Of a DNA stretch of 64,000 nt, positions 35,365 to 44,959 are shown one piece after another. Source of the DNA: Croceitalea rosinachiae (lineage in GTDB: Bacteria; Bacteroidota; Bacteroidia; Flavobacteriales; Flavobacteriaceae); the NCBI RefSeq assembly GCF_031846445.1, contig NZ_JAVRHR010000004.1:24127-88126 (forward strand). Reading direction: 5' to 3'. Position numbers and translations under genes: made by a program. The notes beneath the pieces are model-generated. The model searched no databases. It had not been told where the DNA came from and saw only the letters and a program-made list of their open reading frames with translations. Each line of letters begins with the position of its first letter. Position 1 is the stretch's first letter.

Positions 35365-36753
35365 TTACTTTATAATTTGTAATGAACTGGTCTCTTTCCA
35401 ATTAGCTCGCGTAAAATCTGGAAATGGCTGTGGGGCTCCACCACCAGCAACCGAACGCTCACTTAATGGAGCAACAGCACTCCACAAACATCCCTCGTAA
35501 ACATTCTGGTCAAGTGGCAGTCCTTTTTGTAAACATTCTACAATACGATAAACCATAATACCATCCATACCGCCATGACCACTATCTTTAGCTGTTTCAT
35601 TTAAACGCTTATACAGAGGGTGATCATATTTTTCATAAAGGACTTGTAATTGTTCCCCTTGCACCCACGAGTGGTGGTCCTTGGTAATATCCTCTGCGCC
35701 ACCTTCAAGAGCAATTCGGGTTGGAAATCCTGCTAAAACACCCTTAGTACCCTGTACAAGATTATGGCGTGTATAAGGACGTGGACTGGTTTCATCCCAC
35801 TGTACCATTATTGTTTTACCCAATTGAGTTTTTATAATAGAGGTATTCAAATCACCGCCTTTAAAATCAAGTTCATTCCATTTATGACCTTTAGGATAGT
35901 TTTTCTCCGCGTAAGATGCCCTGCCTCTAGAAGGGGTTGAGAATGACACCAAACTACTAAATGTATCTTCTCCCCTACCTAAGTTCATATATTGTGCTAC
36001 TGGACCTAAGCCATGGGTCGGGTATAAATTCCCGTTACGTTTTGAGTAGTGATGTGTGCGCCATGAACCGGTACCTCTATCTTGCTCCTCCATTTGCCAA
36101 CGGAGTTCATGTATATAAGCTGCTTCACCATGAAGAATTTCACCCACAACGCCTTGTCGACACATATTTAGGAACATAAGCTCATCACGACCATAATTGA
36201 CATTTTCAAGCATCATACAATGCTTTTGAGTACGTTCGCTTGTATCAACAATATCCCACATTTCCGAAATGTTTATTGCAATGGGTACCTCAACAAAAGT
36301 ATGAGCACCTTGCTCCATACTTTCAATAGCCATTGGAGCATGGTTTTTCCAATTAGTTGCAATAAAAACAACATCTGGTTTTACTTCTTTGAGCATTCTT
36401 CTCCACTGATTCTCATCTCCAAAATATTCCGCGATGTTTTTATGTCTGCCTTCGTCAGCAACTTCGCGAACCCAACCAATTTTTTCTTTTATTAAATCTT
36501 CATAAATATCACAAACCGCAACTACTTCAGTATTTGGCAGGGCAGCCAAAAACTTTAAATGATATCCGCCCCGAGCACCGACTCCTATAAAAGCTGCCCT
36601 GACATTTTCTATTTTGGGCGCTGCAAAATCACCCATATATTTTTGAGCTATTGGTCGTTCTGAATTTGCTCCTAAATAGCTTGGCATTACAGAAACAGCC
36701 GCCGCCGAAAGGCTGGTTTTTTTAATAAAACTGCGGCGATTTAAATCTTTCAT
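35365..36753 (-). CDS. Gfo/Idh/MocA family oxidoreductase (GH109-like), Tat-exported
   Basis: 462 residues. The N-terminus has a twin-arginine signal (NRRSFIKKTSLSAAAVS). The Rossmann NAD(P) site is IGVGARGGYHL (about residues 55-65), and EVPIAINISEMWD with MMLENVNYGRDE are typical of glycoside hydrolase family 109 (alpha-N-acetylgalactosaminidases using NAD as a redox cofactor). Many such proteins are wrongly called hydrolases, so the sugar substrate is left open. It lies upstream of the sterol-desaturase-like gene by 5 bases; a joint role with lipid modification is not evident. Folding with cofactor before Tat export is expected. Confidence 0.82.
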   Translation of the reverse strand: MKDLNRRSFIKKTSLSAAAVSVMPSYLGANSERPIAQKYMGDFAAPKIENVRAAFIGVGARGGYHLKFLAALPNTEVVAVCDIYEDLIKEKIGWVREVADEGRHKNIAEYFGDENQWRRMLKEVKPDVVFIATNWKNHAPMAIESMEQGAHTFVEVPIAINISEMWDIVDTSERTQKHCMMLENVNYGRDELMFLNMCRQGVVGEILHGEAAYIHELRWQMEEQDRGTGSWRTHHYSKRNGNLYPTHGLGPVAQYMNLGRGEDTFSSLVSFSTPSRGRASYAEKNYPKGHKWNELDFKGGDLNTSIIKTQLGKTIMVQWDETSPRPYTRHNLVQGTKGVLAGFPTRIALEGGAEDITKDHHSWVQGEQLQVLYEKYDHPLYKRLNETAKDSGHGGMDGIMVYRIVECLQKGLPLDQNVYEGCLWSAVAPLSERSVAGGGAPQPFPDFTRANWKETSSLQIIK

Positions 36754-36786
36754 GAGAAAAGTTTAAGTTGAAAATAAGAAAAGTAT

Positions 36787-39090
36787 TTAATCTATAGTTG
36801 TCTCGATTTGAACTATTATCGACTTGCTTATGGGCGTATTGCTTTTTCTGGCAAACTCATTAATTGGAACCAATACATTGGTTTCAGGAAAATAGGCTGC
36901 TAAATTCCCTTTAGGGATATTATATGAAATTACCTTAAATTGTTCTGCTCGTCTTAAGACTCCGTTGTAATTTGAAGTCAAATTAACCACCTGTTTGTCT
37001 TGAATTGCCATTGATTTCATGTCTTCAGAATTCATAAAAACAATTCTACGTTCACCATAAATTCCGCGATATCTATCATTCATATCATAAATGGTAGTAT
37101 TGAATTGATCATGACTGCGAATGGTCATTAATATAAAATCGTTTTTCTTAAGCAGATGTTCTGCCAATTTATTCACCGAAAACTGCGCTTTACCGCCAGG
37201 AAGTTTTGAAAAATTACCCACTCGTGCATTATTTGGAAGATAAAAACCAGAACCTTTTGAACGTATACAGTAGTCTTCATAACCTTGGTATACCTCAGAT
37301 ATTTTATTTCGAATAAGCTCATAGTTTTCACCCAATCTGAGCCAATCTACTTGATGATTTCCTTCAAAATAGGCATTGGCCATCTCAGCAACAATGCTAG
37401 GTTCACTTTTTAAAGCTTTACTTATAGGTTTTCGTCCGCCAGAACTCTGATGCACCTTGCCCATACTATTTTCAACTGTGACAAACTGTTGGTTTCCCCT
37501 TACTTCGTCTAGTTCTGTTCTGCCAAGTGTTGGTAAAATGAGTGCAGTTTTTCCAGTAATCAAATGCCCTCTATTCAATTTAGTGGCAATGGAAACCGTT
37601 AAATCACAATTTTGAAGTGCTTTAGCAGTGTAATTCGTATCTGAGGCGGCCGAAACAAAATTTCCGCCTAATGCAATAAACACTTTGGCATGACCTTCAT
37701 ACATTGCTTTGATACAATGTACAGTATCTAACCCCTCTTTTTTAGGAGCTTCAAAACAAAAAACTTTTTTTAACGCTAAATTCAAAGGTTTTGAAACATG
37801 ATGCATTATACCAACACTTCTATCACCTTGCACATTACTATGGCCCCGAACAGGACATGTTCCAGCTCCTTTTTTACCAATACTACCTTTTAAAAGCAAT
37901 AGATTAACACACTCTTTGATATTATCTACTCCATTTTTATGTTGGGTCAAACCCATAGCCCAACAAATAATAATTCGGTTTTTTTTAGCTAGAAGCTCTA
38001 CAGCTTCATCAACTTTTTTAGAAGGCACTCCGCAAGATTGAATTAGATCGGCTTCTGAATAGCTATCAAGATTAGAAATTAGTTCTTCGTAACCTGCTGT
38101 TTTACTCTTAATAAAATCTTGGTCAAAAACAGCTTCGCCCTCTCGTTCCTTAGACAATAACCGTTTCATGACAAGCTTTAGCAGGGCAACATCTTGATTG
38201 ATTTTAACCTGAAGAAAAATATCGGTCAAGGTAGTACCCGAACCTAAAATTCCGTTTACTTTCTGTGGATTTCTGAAACGTACTAAACCCGCTTCTTCCA
38301 AGGGGTTAATAGCAATTATCTTTCCTCCATTATTCTTGCATTTTTCTAAAGCAGAAAGCATCCGTGGATGGTTTGTACCAGGGTTTTGGCCAATGACAAT
38401 CACCAACTCTGCTTCGTGCAAATCATCTAGCGTCACCGAACCTTTACCAATTCCTAAAGTCTCACCTAGGGCAACCCCACTAGATTCATGACACATATTG
38501 GAGCAGTCTGGCATGTTATTGGTACCAAAAGCGCGAACAAAAAGACCATATAAAAACGCCGCCTCATTACTTGAGCGTCCTGATGTATAAAAAATAGCTT
38601 CATCAGGAGAATCTAATTTATGAAGTTCGTTTGCAATAAGTTCGAAAGCTGCTGCCCAAGAAATAGGTACATAATGCGCGGAGTTAGGTGGCAACAACAT
38701 TGGTTCTGTCAACCGACCACTTTTTCCAATCTGCATGTCGGTCCATCTAGAAATCTCTTCCACAGAATACTTCTCAAAAAAAGTCTTGTCTGCCCGCTCT
38801 GGGGTTATTTCTTCGGCAATTGCCTTTGCACCATTTTCGCAATACTCACCGAGTTTAGAAGGTTCTTCCGGATCTGGCCAAGCACATCCTGGACAATCAA
38901 AACCATCTTTTTGATTCATGGAACTCAACGTAGAAAGTGATTTAAACAACCCTACTTCTTTGTTTAAATGCTCAAGAGTCTTTTTAATAGCCGCTGTTCC
39001 AGCGGCATACGATGAGGGCTCTGTAACTTTTAAATTAGCGAACTTAATATCACCGGTTGTTGATATATCTCGTTTTATCTTTTTTTCCAT
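36787..39090 (-). CDS. FdhF/YdeP family molybdopterin oxidoreductase
   Basis: 767 residues. The N-terminal FDCPGCAWPDPEEPS and EYCENGAKAIAEE are the YdeP-type signature; the Cys pattern differs from the classical formate dehydrogenase Fe-S motif. Molybdopterin guanine dinucleotide domains follow, with SSNEAAFLYGLFVRAFGTNN and NMCHESSGVALGE (active-site Cys or neighbouring residue about 205). The C-terminal MoCo-binding domain includes IRSHDQFNTTIYDMNDRYRG. YdeP of E. coli is linked to acid resistance; biochemical substrate is uncertain. No fdhD or electron-transfer subunit gene lies nearby. A cytoplasmic enzyme, as there is no Tat signal. Confidence 0.88.
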   Translation of the reverse strand: MEKKIKRDISTTGDIKFANLKVTEPSSYAAGTAAIKKTLEHLNKEVGLFKSLSTLSSMNQKDGFDCPGCAWPDPEEPSKLGEYCENGAKAIAEEITPERADKTFFEKYSVEEISRWTDMQIGKSGRLTEPMLLPPNSAHYVPISWAAAFELIANELHKLDSPDEAIFYTSGRSSNEAAFLYGLFVRAFGTNNMPDCSNMCHESSGVALGETLGIGKGSVTLDDLHEAELVIVIGQNPGTNHPRMLSALEKCKNNGGKIIAINPLEEAGLVRFRNPQKVNGILGSGTTLTDIFLQVKINQDVALLKLVMKRLLSKEREGEAVFDQDFIKSKTAGYEELISNLDSYSEADLIQSCGVPSKKVDEAVELLAKKNRIIICWAMGLTQHKNGVDNIKECVNLLLLKGSIGKKGAGTCPVRGHSNVQGDRSVGIMHHVSKPLNLALKKVFCFEAPKKEGLDTVHCIKAMYEGHAKVFIALGGNFVSAASDTNYTAKALQNCDLTVSIATKLNRGHLITGKTALILPTLGRTELDEVRGNQQFVTVENSMGKVHQSSGGRKPISKALKSEPSIVAEMANAYFEGNHQVDWLRLGENYELIRNKISEVYQGYEDYCIRSKGSGFYLPNNARVGNFSKLPGGKAQFSVNKLAEHLLKKNDFILMTIRSHDQFNTTIYDMNDRYRGIYGERRIVFMNSEDMKSMAIQDKQVVNLTSNYNGVLRRAEQFKVISYNIPKGNLAAYFPETNVLVPINEFARKSNTPISKSIIVQIETTID

Positions 39091-39132
39091 GTATCACTAA
39101 ATCGGAACCTATCTTAGTTTTCCTTGAAGGTG

Positions 39133-40017
39133 TTAAACCAATTTCTCTTTAAAAAAGTCAATTGTTCTTTTCCAAGCAAGTTCTGCAGCTTCTTTATTAT
39201 AGCGTGCCGTAGTCGTATTATGAAAACCATGATTTACTTCTGGATATACAAATGCTTGATAGTCTTTTTTAAAAGCTTTAAGGGCTTTCTCAAACTCAGG
39301 CCAACCTGCATTTACCCTTTTATCCAATCCGGCGAATTGCAACATTAAAGGTGCATTTATTTTATCAATATTTTCTTTAGGTTGACCCCCATAAAAAGGA
39401 ACAGAAGCTGCTAAGTTGGCTATTTTCACAGCCATCATATTCGAAATCCATCCGCCAAAACAAAATCCTACAACACCAATTTTACCATTACAATCGGGAT
39501 GGTTCTTTAAATATTCAAAAGCAGCAATAAAATCTTCTAACATTTCATTACGGTCTCGCTGCCTCTGCATCGTTCGTCCTTCATCATCATTACCAGGGTA
39601 ACCACCTAGTGGTGTCAAAGCATCAGGGGCAATAGTTATAAAACCTTCCAAAGCACCTCTGCGAGCAGTATCTTCTATATACGGATTCAAACCTCTATTT
39701 TCATGTACCACGACAATTCCACCAAGCTTTCCTTCAAACGTATCTGGTTTAGAGAGCAAAGCTTTTATTTCTCCACCGCCTTTATCTGAGTTATACGTAA
39801 TAAAATCAGAATCCAATTCTGGGTCATTGGGGTCAACTAACAATGTATCCAAATAATTGGGCATCATAAAGCTCAATAAGCTTGGCAATGTAATCCCACC
39901 AATGGCAAAAAGCGAAAGTTTCTCAATAAATTCTCTTCGTTGAATTTTATTGTGGGCATAGTCATCATAAAGGTCAAAAACCGCTTGCGGAATATCTTCT
40001 TTTTTCAAGGATTTCAT
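39133..40017 (-). CDS. Dienelactone hydrolase family protein, Tat-like signal
   Basis: 294 residues. An N-terminal segment with NKIQRREFIEKLSLFAIGG precedes a hydrophobic stretch, so export by Tat is likely. The alpha/beta-hydrolase domain has the Cys nucleophile in VGFCFGGWISN (about residue 175), an acid in LMLQFAGLDKRVNAGWP and the His in PEVNHGFHN (about 267). This Cys-Asp-His set is that of dienelactone hydrolase, although family members hydrolyse many esters. It lies 42 bases upstream of the FdhF/YdeP gene in the same orientation. The natural substrate is unknown. Confidence 0.86.
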   Translation of the reverse strand: MKSLKKEDIPQAVFDLYDDYAHNKIQRREFIEKLSLFAIGGITLPSLLSFMMPNYLDTLLVDPNDPELDSDFITYNSDKGGGEIKALLSKPDTFEGKLGGIVVVHENRGLNPYIEDTARRGALEGFITIAPDALTPLGGYPGNDDEGRTMQRQRDRNEMLEDFIAAFEYLKNHPDCNGKIGVVGFCFGGWISNMMAVKIANLAASVPFYGGQPKENIDKINAPLMLQFAGLDKRVNAGWPEFEKALKAFKKDYQAFVYPEVNHGFHNTTTARYNKEAAELAWKRTIDFFKEKLV

Positions 40018-40078
40018 TTAGGCATAGATTTTCTGTTTCTCCTAAATTTACGAAAAACAGAAAACCCCTACGCAGAAA

Positions 40079-40591
40079 TCACACAAAAAGCATAATAAGC
40101 GTCAAGACAATTCCACCGGCAGTAAAATACAGGCCTTTCTTAAAAATTGTAGTATTCGGAAGAAACATCCAAAATGCAGATAATACAAAGAAAAGCAATG
40201 ACATACCAAAAAAAACATTAAGAATGTACAGAGGATCGGAAGAAGTTGCCTTGTGCATATGGGCCATCTTATCAAGAATGTAAGGAAGCTTTTTAGAAGT
40301 ATAGCTGACTTCACCTGATTTCGTGTTGTATGTGCCTTGTTCAAAATTTGCAGTATCTCCTTCAATCGAAGAAAAAGTCAGTTTCTTTATTTTGATTTCC
40401 TTACCTAGTTGTTCGGCATCTAAATTTGCTTCAACCTGTTTTTGGTTAAGCACTTCAACTTTTAAAAAATCAGTATTTCGAAATACTAGAACTACGCCAC
40501 TTAGTGCATAAACGCCCATAATACCAGCTAGAAAAAAACCTAAGTATCGGTGGTAAATTCGTGCTTTATTGGATGCTTCTCTCTTTGTCAT
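40079..40591 (-). CDS. PepSY-associated membrane protein
   Basis: 170 residues. Short basic N-terminus (MTKREASNKARIYHRYLG), a first membrane helix at about 16-34 (ALSGVVLVFR), a periplasmic region with a PepSY-like domain (LGKEIKIKKLTFSS... to about residue 110), and two C-terminal helices. The IYHRYLGFFLAGIMGVYALSG motif is typical of PepSY_TM proteins, which occur with ferric or siderophore reduction and cytochromes; no such partner lies here. Function not established; inner membrane. Confidence 0.72.
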   Translation of the reverse strand: MTKREASNKARIYHRYLGFFLAGIMGVYALSGVVLVFRNTDFLKVEVLNQKQVEANLDAEQLGKEIKIKKLTFSSIEGDTANFEQGTYNTKSGEVSYTSKKLPYILDKMAHMHKATSSDPLYILNVFFGMSLLFFVLSAFWMFLPNTTIFKKGLYFTAGGIVLTLIMLFV

Positions 40592-40819
40592 TTTTATTTA
40601 GACTAATTTTAAACAAAGAAAAGTAATTTCAATTTTTTTTCCTAGTTATTCAATAAAAAGTGTTACAAAAAACTTAAACCCCCTTCTCCATTTCGAATAA
40701 CTCATGCAAAAGTTTCACCTTGATGTTATAGAAACCTTTTATGAAACTTAAAAAGTCTACGACAAGCTAAGACTGACAGCTGAAGTTAAGAAATTAGGTA
40801 GGTTGACTTTAATTTGACG

Positions 40820-40827
40820 TAGCTTTG
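40820..40827 (+). promoter_or_regulatory. -7 element upstream of the EamA transporter gene
   Basis: TAGCTTTG is an exact TAnnTTTG match, with its end 17 bases before the GTG start at 40845. The TTG in GGTTGAC at 40803-40805 is too close for a standard -33, so this is a half-site only. Confidence 0.4.
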
Positions 40828-40844
40828 TTCACTTAAATAGGTAT

Positions 40845-41675
40845 GTGAGAAAAGCACTTCTTTTTATGCTCATCAGCACGGCATCATTCTCATTGATGAA
40901 TGTCTTCATCAAGTATTTAGACCATATTCCTGGATTTCAATTGGTGTTCTTTAGGTCAATTACCTCATTTATATTTGCCACTTCATATCTATTATCCAAT
41001 AAAATCAATGTTCTTGGCAATCAAAGAAAATTGTTATCCCTACGAGCAGTAGCCGGACTAATTTCAATGAGTCTTTTTTTCTTTTCTTTTAAATATTTAT
41101 CTGTTGGCACAGCAGTTTCATTGCGCTATATTGCTCCAATTTTTGCAGCGATTTTTGCAGTATTTGTGCTTAAGGAAAAGCTCAAACCCATTCAATGGCT
41201 CTTTTTTTTTATAGCTTTCTCTGGGGTATTGATTCTAAAAGGATTCGACAGTTCGATGAGCAATTTAGGAATGACCTTGGTCATTACCGCATCTGTTTTT
41301 ACAGGAATGGTTTACATTTTGATTCGAAAAATTGGTAAAGGAGATCATCCTGTTGTAGTAGTCAATTATTTTATGTTCTTATCAACGGTAGTAGGTGGGT
41401 CAATAAGTATTTTTAATTGGGTTTCACCACAAGGGTGGGATTGGCTATTATTGACCAGTCTTGGCGTTTTTGGTTATTTTGGACAAGTTTATATGACCAA
41501 AGCCTTTCAAACCGCACCAACAAATGTTGTTGCACCCATTAAATATACCGAAGTTGTTTTCACCATTGGTATTGGCGTTTTTTGGTTTGGCGACACCTAT
41601 ACCCTATTGAGTTTTCTAGGCCTGTTTTTAATTATTGGTGGATTGGTTGCGAATACCTTGGTTAAGAAGGATTGA
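40845..41675 (+). CDS. EamA/DMT family transporter
   Basis: 276 residues starting at GTG (the preceding ATG at 40843 is out of frame and meets TGA at once). Ten hydrophobic segments form two EamA repeats (about 5-125 and 140-270), the drug/metabolite transporter layout. The first repeat carries FRSITSFIFATSYLL and LRYIAPIFAAIFAVFVLKE; the second ends in GVFWFGDTYTLLSFLGLFLII. DMT exporters move amino acids, bases or drugs; no substrate can be assigned. It is a single gene in the + direction that converges on valS. Confidence 0.87.
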   Translation: MRKALLFMLISTASFSLMNVFIKYLDHIPGFQLVFFRSITSFIFATSYLLSNKINVLGNQRKLLSLRAVAGLISMSLFFFSFKYLSVGTAVSLRYIAPIFAAIFAVFVLKEKLKPIQWLFFFIAFSGVLILKGFDSSMSNLGMTLVITASVFTGMVYILIRKIGKGDHPVVVVNYFMFLSTVVGGSISIFNWVSPQGWDWLLLTSLGVFGYFGQVYMTKAFQTAPTNVVAPIKYTEVVFTIGIGVFWFGDTYTLLSFLGLFLIIGGLVANTLVKKD

Positions 41676-41697
41676 GTATGAAACTATTCTATTTAAC

Positions 41698-44322
41698 TCA
41701 CCCCAAACTTGCCAGGCTCTTCTCCAAAGTCTCAATCTTCGCCTCAGCATCTGCTACTTTTTTACGTTCCATCTCCACTACTTTTGGTGGCGCATTATTT
41801 ACAAAACGCTCATTCGATAGTTTTTTTTGAACAGATTGTAAAAAGCCTTTGGTGTATTTAAGCTCTTCATTGATCTTTTGAATTTCAGCTTCAAAATCAA
41901 TTGCACCAGAAATAGGGATAAAATATTCATTACTTTTTACCCGAAAACTTAAAGCACCTTCAACCATATTATCTACAGATTCAATGGTAGAGAGATTCCC
42001 CAATTTGGTAATGATGGCATCCATTTTAGAACCTGAATCTTCTGTATTTAGTTCCATGAGTTCTAAAACTTCTTTGTTGGCAATGTTCTTTTCTTTACGA
42101 ATGTTTCGCACTCCAGAAATCACCTCAGCAGCAAAATCAAATTCGGCAATCAGTTTTTCATCGAAAGCAACCTTCTTCGGCCAATCTGCAATACAAAGAG
42201 CTTGTTCTGGAGTTCGTTCTGCCATATGCTGCCATACTTCTTCGCTTAAAAATGGCATAAAAGGATGTAATAATTTCAGATTAGCTTCAAACAAATTAAT
42301 TACCTCGGCTAAAGTCTTTTTATCAATCGGTTTTTGATACTCCGGCTTTACAATTTCTAAGAACCAAGAACAAAAATCATCCCACACCAATTTATAAATT
42401 GCCATTAGAGCATCTGAAATTCGATATTTACTGTAGTGATCTTCAATTTCAGCCAAAGTTTGCTGGAACTTAGCGATATACCAATCAATGCCGATTTTAG
42501 CTGACTGTGGCCGTTCAATATCGGCTACTTCCCAACCTTTAACCAAACGAAAGGCATTCCAAATCTTATTAGCAAAGTTTTTTCCTTGTTGGCAAAGAGC
42601 TTCATCAAACATTAAATCATTACCCGCTGCAGAACTTAATAGTAGCCCTACTCGAACCCCATCAGCTCCGTAATCTTCAATCAATTTTAAGGCGTCAGGC
42701 GAATTGCCCAACGATTTTGACATTTTACGACGTTGTTTGTCTCGTACCAAGCCTGTCAGATACACATTTTCATAAGGGCGTTCGTTTCTAAACTCATAGC
42801 CCGCAACAATCATTCGCGCTACCCAGAAAAACAAAATATCTGGACCTGTAACCAAATCATTGGTAGGATAATAATAGTTTACTTCTTCATTTTCAGGTTC
42901 GAGAATTCCACCAAAAACACTGATTGGCCACAGCCATGAAGAGAACCAAGTGTCCAATACATCTCCATCTTGTCGTAAATCAGATTTTTCTATTTTTGGG
43001 TTCTTGGATTGAGCTAAGCTAAGGGCTTCTTCCTTATTTTCTGCAACTACAAAATCTTCTTTACCATCTCCATAATAGTAAGCAGGTATTTGCTGTCCCC
43101 ACCACAATTGGCGTGAAATGTTCCAATCACGAATGTTTTCCATCCAATGACGATAGGTATTTTCAAATTTCTTTGGGAACAACTTTACATCACCGTCTTT
43201 TAAAACGGCATTAATTGCCGGCTTAGCCAAATCTTCCATTTTTAAGAACCATTGATCTGACAACCTTGGTTCAATAACCGCTTTGGTACGTTCTGAAGTA
43301 CCCACTTTATTGGTATGTTGTTCAGTTTTCACCAAAAAGCCTTTTTCTTCCAACTCTTTGGAAATCTCTTTACGAACAACAAAACGGTCTTGACCTTCAT
43401 AATGAAGGCCAAAGGAGTTTAAAGAAGCATCTTCATTAAAAATGTCGATTACTTCAAGACTATGCTTTTCTCCTAAATTCTTATCGTTTTCATCATGGGC
43501 TGGAGTAACTTTTAAACATCCCGTACCAAATTCAATATCAACATATTCATCTTCAATTATCGGAATAACCCGTCCACAAATAGGTACAATAGCCTTTTTT
43601 CCTTTCAAATGGGCGTAACGTTCATCATTAGGGTTAATACAAATAGCAGTGTCTCCTAAAATAGTTTCCGGCCGGGTGGTAGCAATGGTTACTTTTTCAT
43701 CTGAACCTGCTATGTCATAAGCTAAGTAGTATAGTAGCCCTTGCTTTTCTTCATAGTTAACTTCTTCATCTGAAAGGGTTGTTTTTGCCTCAGGATCCCA
43801 ATTCACCATTCGATATCCCCTGTAAATCAAACCTTTGTTATATAAATCAACAAAAACTTTGATTACCGAAGCTGACATATCGTCATCCATGGTAAACTTT
43901 GTTCGGCTCCAATCACAAGAAGCTCCCAATTTTTTAAGCTGTTGTAGTATTACTCCTCCATATTCATCAGTCCAGTCCCAGGCATGCTTTAAAAACTCCT
44001 CACGCGTCAAATCTACTTTATCAATTCCCTCTTCCTTAAGCTTAGCCACAACTTTAGCCTCTGTGGCAATGCTCGCATGATCCATACCGGGCACCCAACA
44101 TGCATTTTTGCCTTCCAATCTTGCTTTTCGGATTAAAACATCTTGTATGGTATTGTTCAGCATATGACCCATATGCAATACTCCCGTAACATTAGGTGGC
44201 GGTATTACTATAGTGTAAGGTTCCCTATCATCGGGCTTTGAAGTGAAAAAATTGTGTTGCATCCAGTAATCATACCAATGTTGCTCTACTTTACTGGATT
44301 CGTATTTTGATGGAATTTCCAT
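41698..44322 (-). CDS. valS: Valine--tRNA ligase
   Basis: 874 residues. The class I catalytic core has the HIGH-like GHML in PPPNVTGVLHMGHML (about residues 40-54) and KMSKSLGNS (about 527). The editing domain (CP1) occupies about residues 190-340 with FGTGCLKVTPAHDENDKNLG. Anticodon-binding helices run from about 600, and the C-terminal coiled-coil arm (about 810-874, with KVVEMERKKVADAEAKIETL) is intact. It charges tRNA-Val and clears Thr-tRNA-Val by editing. Cytoplasmic, monocistronic. Confidence 0.97.
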   Translation of the reverse strand: MEIPSKYESSKVEQHWYDYWMQHNFFTSKPDDREPYTIVIPPPNVTGVLHMGHMLNNTIQDVLIRKARLEGKNACWVPGMDHASIATEAKVVAKLKEEGIDKVDLTREEFLKHAWDWTDEYGGVILQQLKKLGASCDWSRTKFTMDDDMSASVIKVFVDLYNKGLIYRGYRMVNWDPEAKTTLSDEEVNYEEKQGLLYYLAYDIAGSDEKVTIATTRPETILGDTAICINPNDERYAHLKGKKAIVPICGRVIPIIEDEYVDIEFGTGCLKVTPAHDENDKNLGEKHSLEVIDIFNEDASLNSFGLHYEGQDRFVVRKEISKELEEKGFLVKTEQHTNKVGTSERTKAVIEPRLSDQWFLKMEDLAKPAINAVLKDGDVKLFPKKFENTYRHWMENIRDWNISRQLWWGQQIPAYYYGDGKEDFVVAENKEEALSLAQSKNPKIEKSDLRQDGDVLDTWFSSWLWPISVFGGILEPENEEVNYYYPTNDLVTGPDILFFWVARMIVAGYEFRNERPYENVYLTGLVRDKQRRKMSKSLGNSPDALKLIEDYGADGVRVGLLLSSAAGNDLMFDEALCQQGKNFANKIWNAFRLVKGWEVADIERPQSAKIGIDWYIAKFQQTLAEIEDHYSKYRISDALMAIYKLVWDDFCSWFLEIVKPEYQKPIDKKTLAEVINLFEANLKLLHPFMPFLSEEVWQHMAERTPEQALCIADWPKKVAFDEKLIAEFDFAAEVISGVRNIRKEKNIANKEVLELMELNTEDSGSKMDAIITKLGNLSTIESVDNMVEGALSFRVKSNEYFIPISGAIDFEAEIQKINEELKYTKGFLQSVQKKLSNERFVNNAPPKVVEMERKKVADAEAKIETLEKSLASLG

Positions 44323-44468
44323 TTTTCGGTATAGTTTTTGTAAAAGTAAGGTGGATTGAAGAATCAGAAAGGAATGGCGCTATGTTAATTTTACGCTATT
44401 CTTTGGCGATTGGCCAATCCTTTAAATACGAAACAAAAATAAGTAACGTTATTAGAAGACAAAAGAAT

Positions 44469-44499
44469 TTTGGATGTAGGTTGAAATCAACTACTTTTG
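44469..44499 (+). promoter_or_regulatory. Consensus promoter of the DUF1573 gene
   Basis: TTTG at 44469-44472 is followed by exactly 19 bases and TACTTTTG at 44492-44499, matching the Bacteroidota -33/-7 consensus. The start point would lie near 44503, some 18 bases before the ATG at 44522. Confidence 0.75.
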
Positions 44500-44521
44500 A
44501 AATTCCTCAAAACGAAAAAAA

Positions 44522-44908
44522 ATGAAGAAAATAGTACTTTTATTATTTGTAGGTCTTTTGGCCGTAAGCGTAAAAGCACAGGACAAGACCGCTAAAATTG
44601 AATTCAAATCAGAAACCGTGGATTACGGTGAGATTGAAAAAGGTAGTGATGGTGTTCGTGTATTCGAATTCACCAATACAGGCGATGCTCCACTAGTTAT
44701 CAGTGATGTAAAATCTAGCTGTGGATGCACCATCCCTAAAAAACCAGATGCTCCAATTTTACCTGGAGCCACTGGTGAAATTCAAGTTAAATATGATACA
44801 AAACGTGTTGGTCCAATTAGAAAGGCAATCACTGTTTCATCAAATGCAGATACGCCAACTAAGGTTCTAAAGATTAAAGGAACTGTAAAAGGTGAAGGAG
44901 CAAAATAA
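44522..44908 (+). CDS. DUF1573 domain protein, exported
   Basis: 128 residues with a signal peptide (about 1-19, ending near VKA). The single DUF1573 domain has the family core FEFTNTGDAPLVISDVKSSCGCTIP, a beta-sandwich of the ASH/MSP type, with the conserved Cys-Gly-Cys pair (about residues 66-68). Function is unknown; a structural or binding role in the periplasm or outer membrane is likely. It has its own consensus promoter and terminator, so it is monocistronic, and its simple, well-marked control suggests steady high expression. Confidence 0.88.
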   Translation: MKKIVLLLFVGLLAVSVKAQDKTAKIEFKSETVDYGEIEKGSDGVRVFEFTNTGDAPLVISDVKSSCGCTIPKKPDAPILPGATGEIQVKYDTKRVGPIRKAITVSSNADTPTKVLKIKGTVKGEGAK

Positions 44909-44929
44909 GATTATCGCGCTATGCAAATT

Positions 44930-44959
44930 AAAAGCCTTGACTTTCGTCAAGGCTTTTTT
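44930..44959 (+). terminator. Rho-independent terminator after the DUF1573 gene
   Basis: Stem AAAAGCCTTGAC/GTCAAGGCTTTT, twelve base pairs with loop TTTC, is followed by a T-run on the plus strand. It overlaps the stop codon of the convergent gene at 44947, so it may act for both, though the minus-strand T-tract is interrupted. Confidence 0.9.

Noticed and set aside
40710..40749. Inverted repeat AAGTTTCA/TGAAACTT in the gap before the EamA transporter gene
   Set aside because: Stem of eight with a 24-base loop and no T-tract; expected by chance in AT-rich DNA.
41635..41820. ORF spanning the junction of the EamA transporter and valS
   Set aside because: It is a chance frame across the convergent 3' ends and has no start region of its own.
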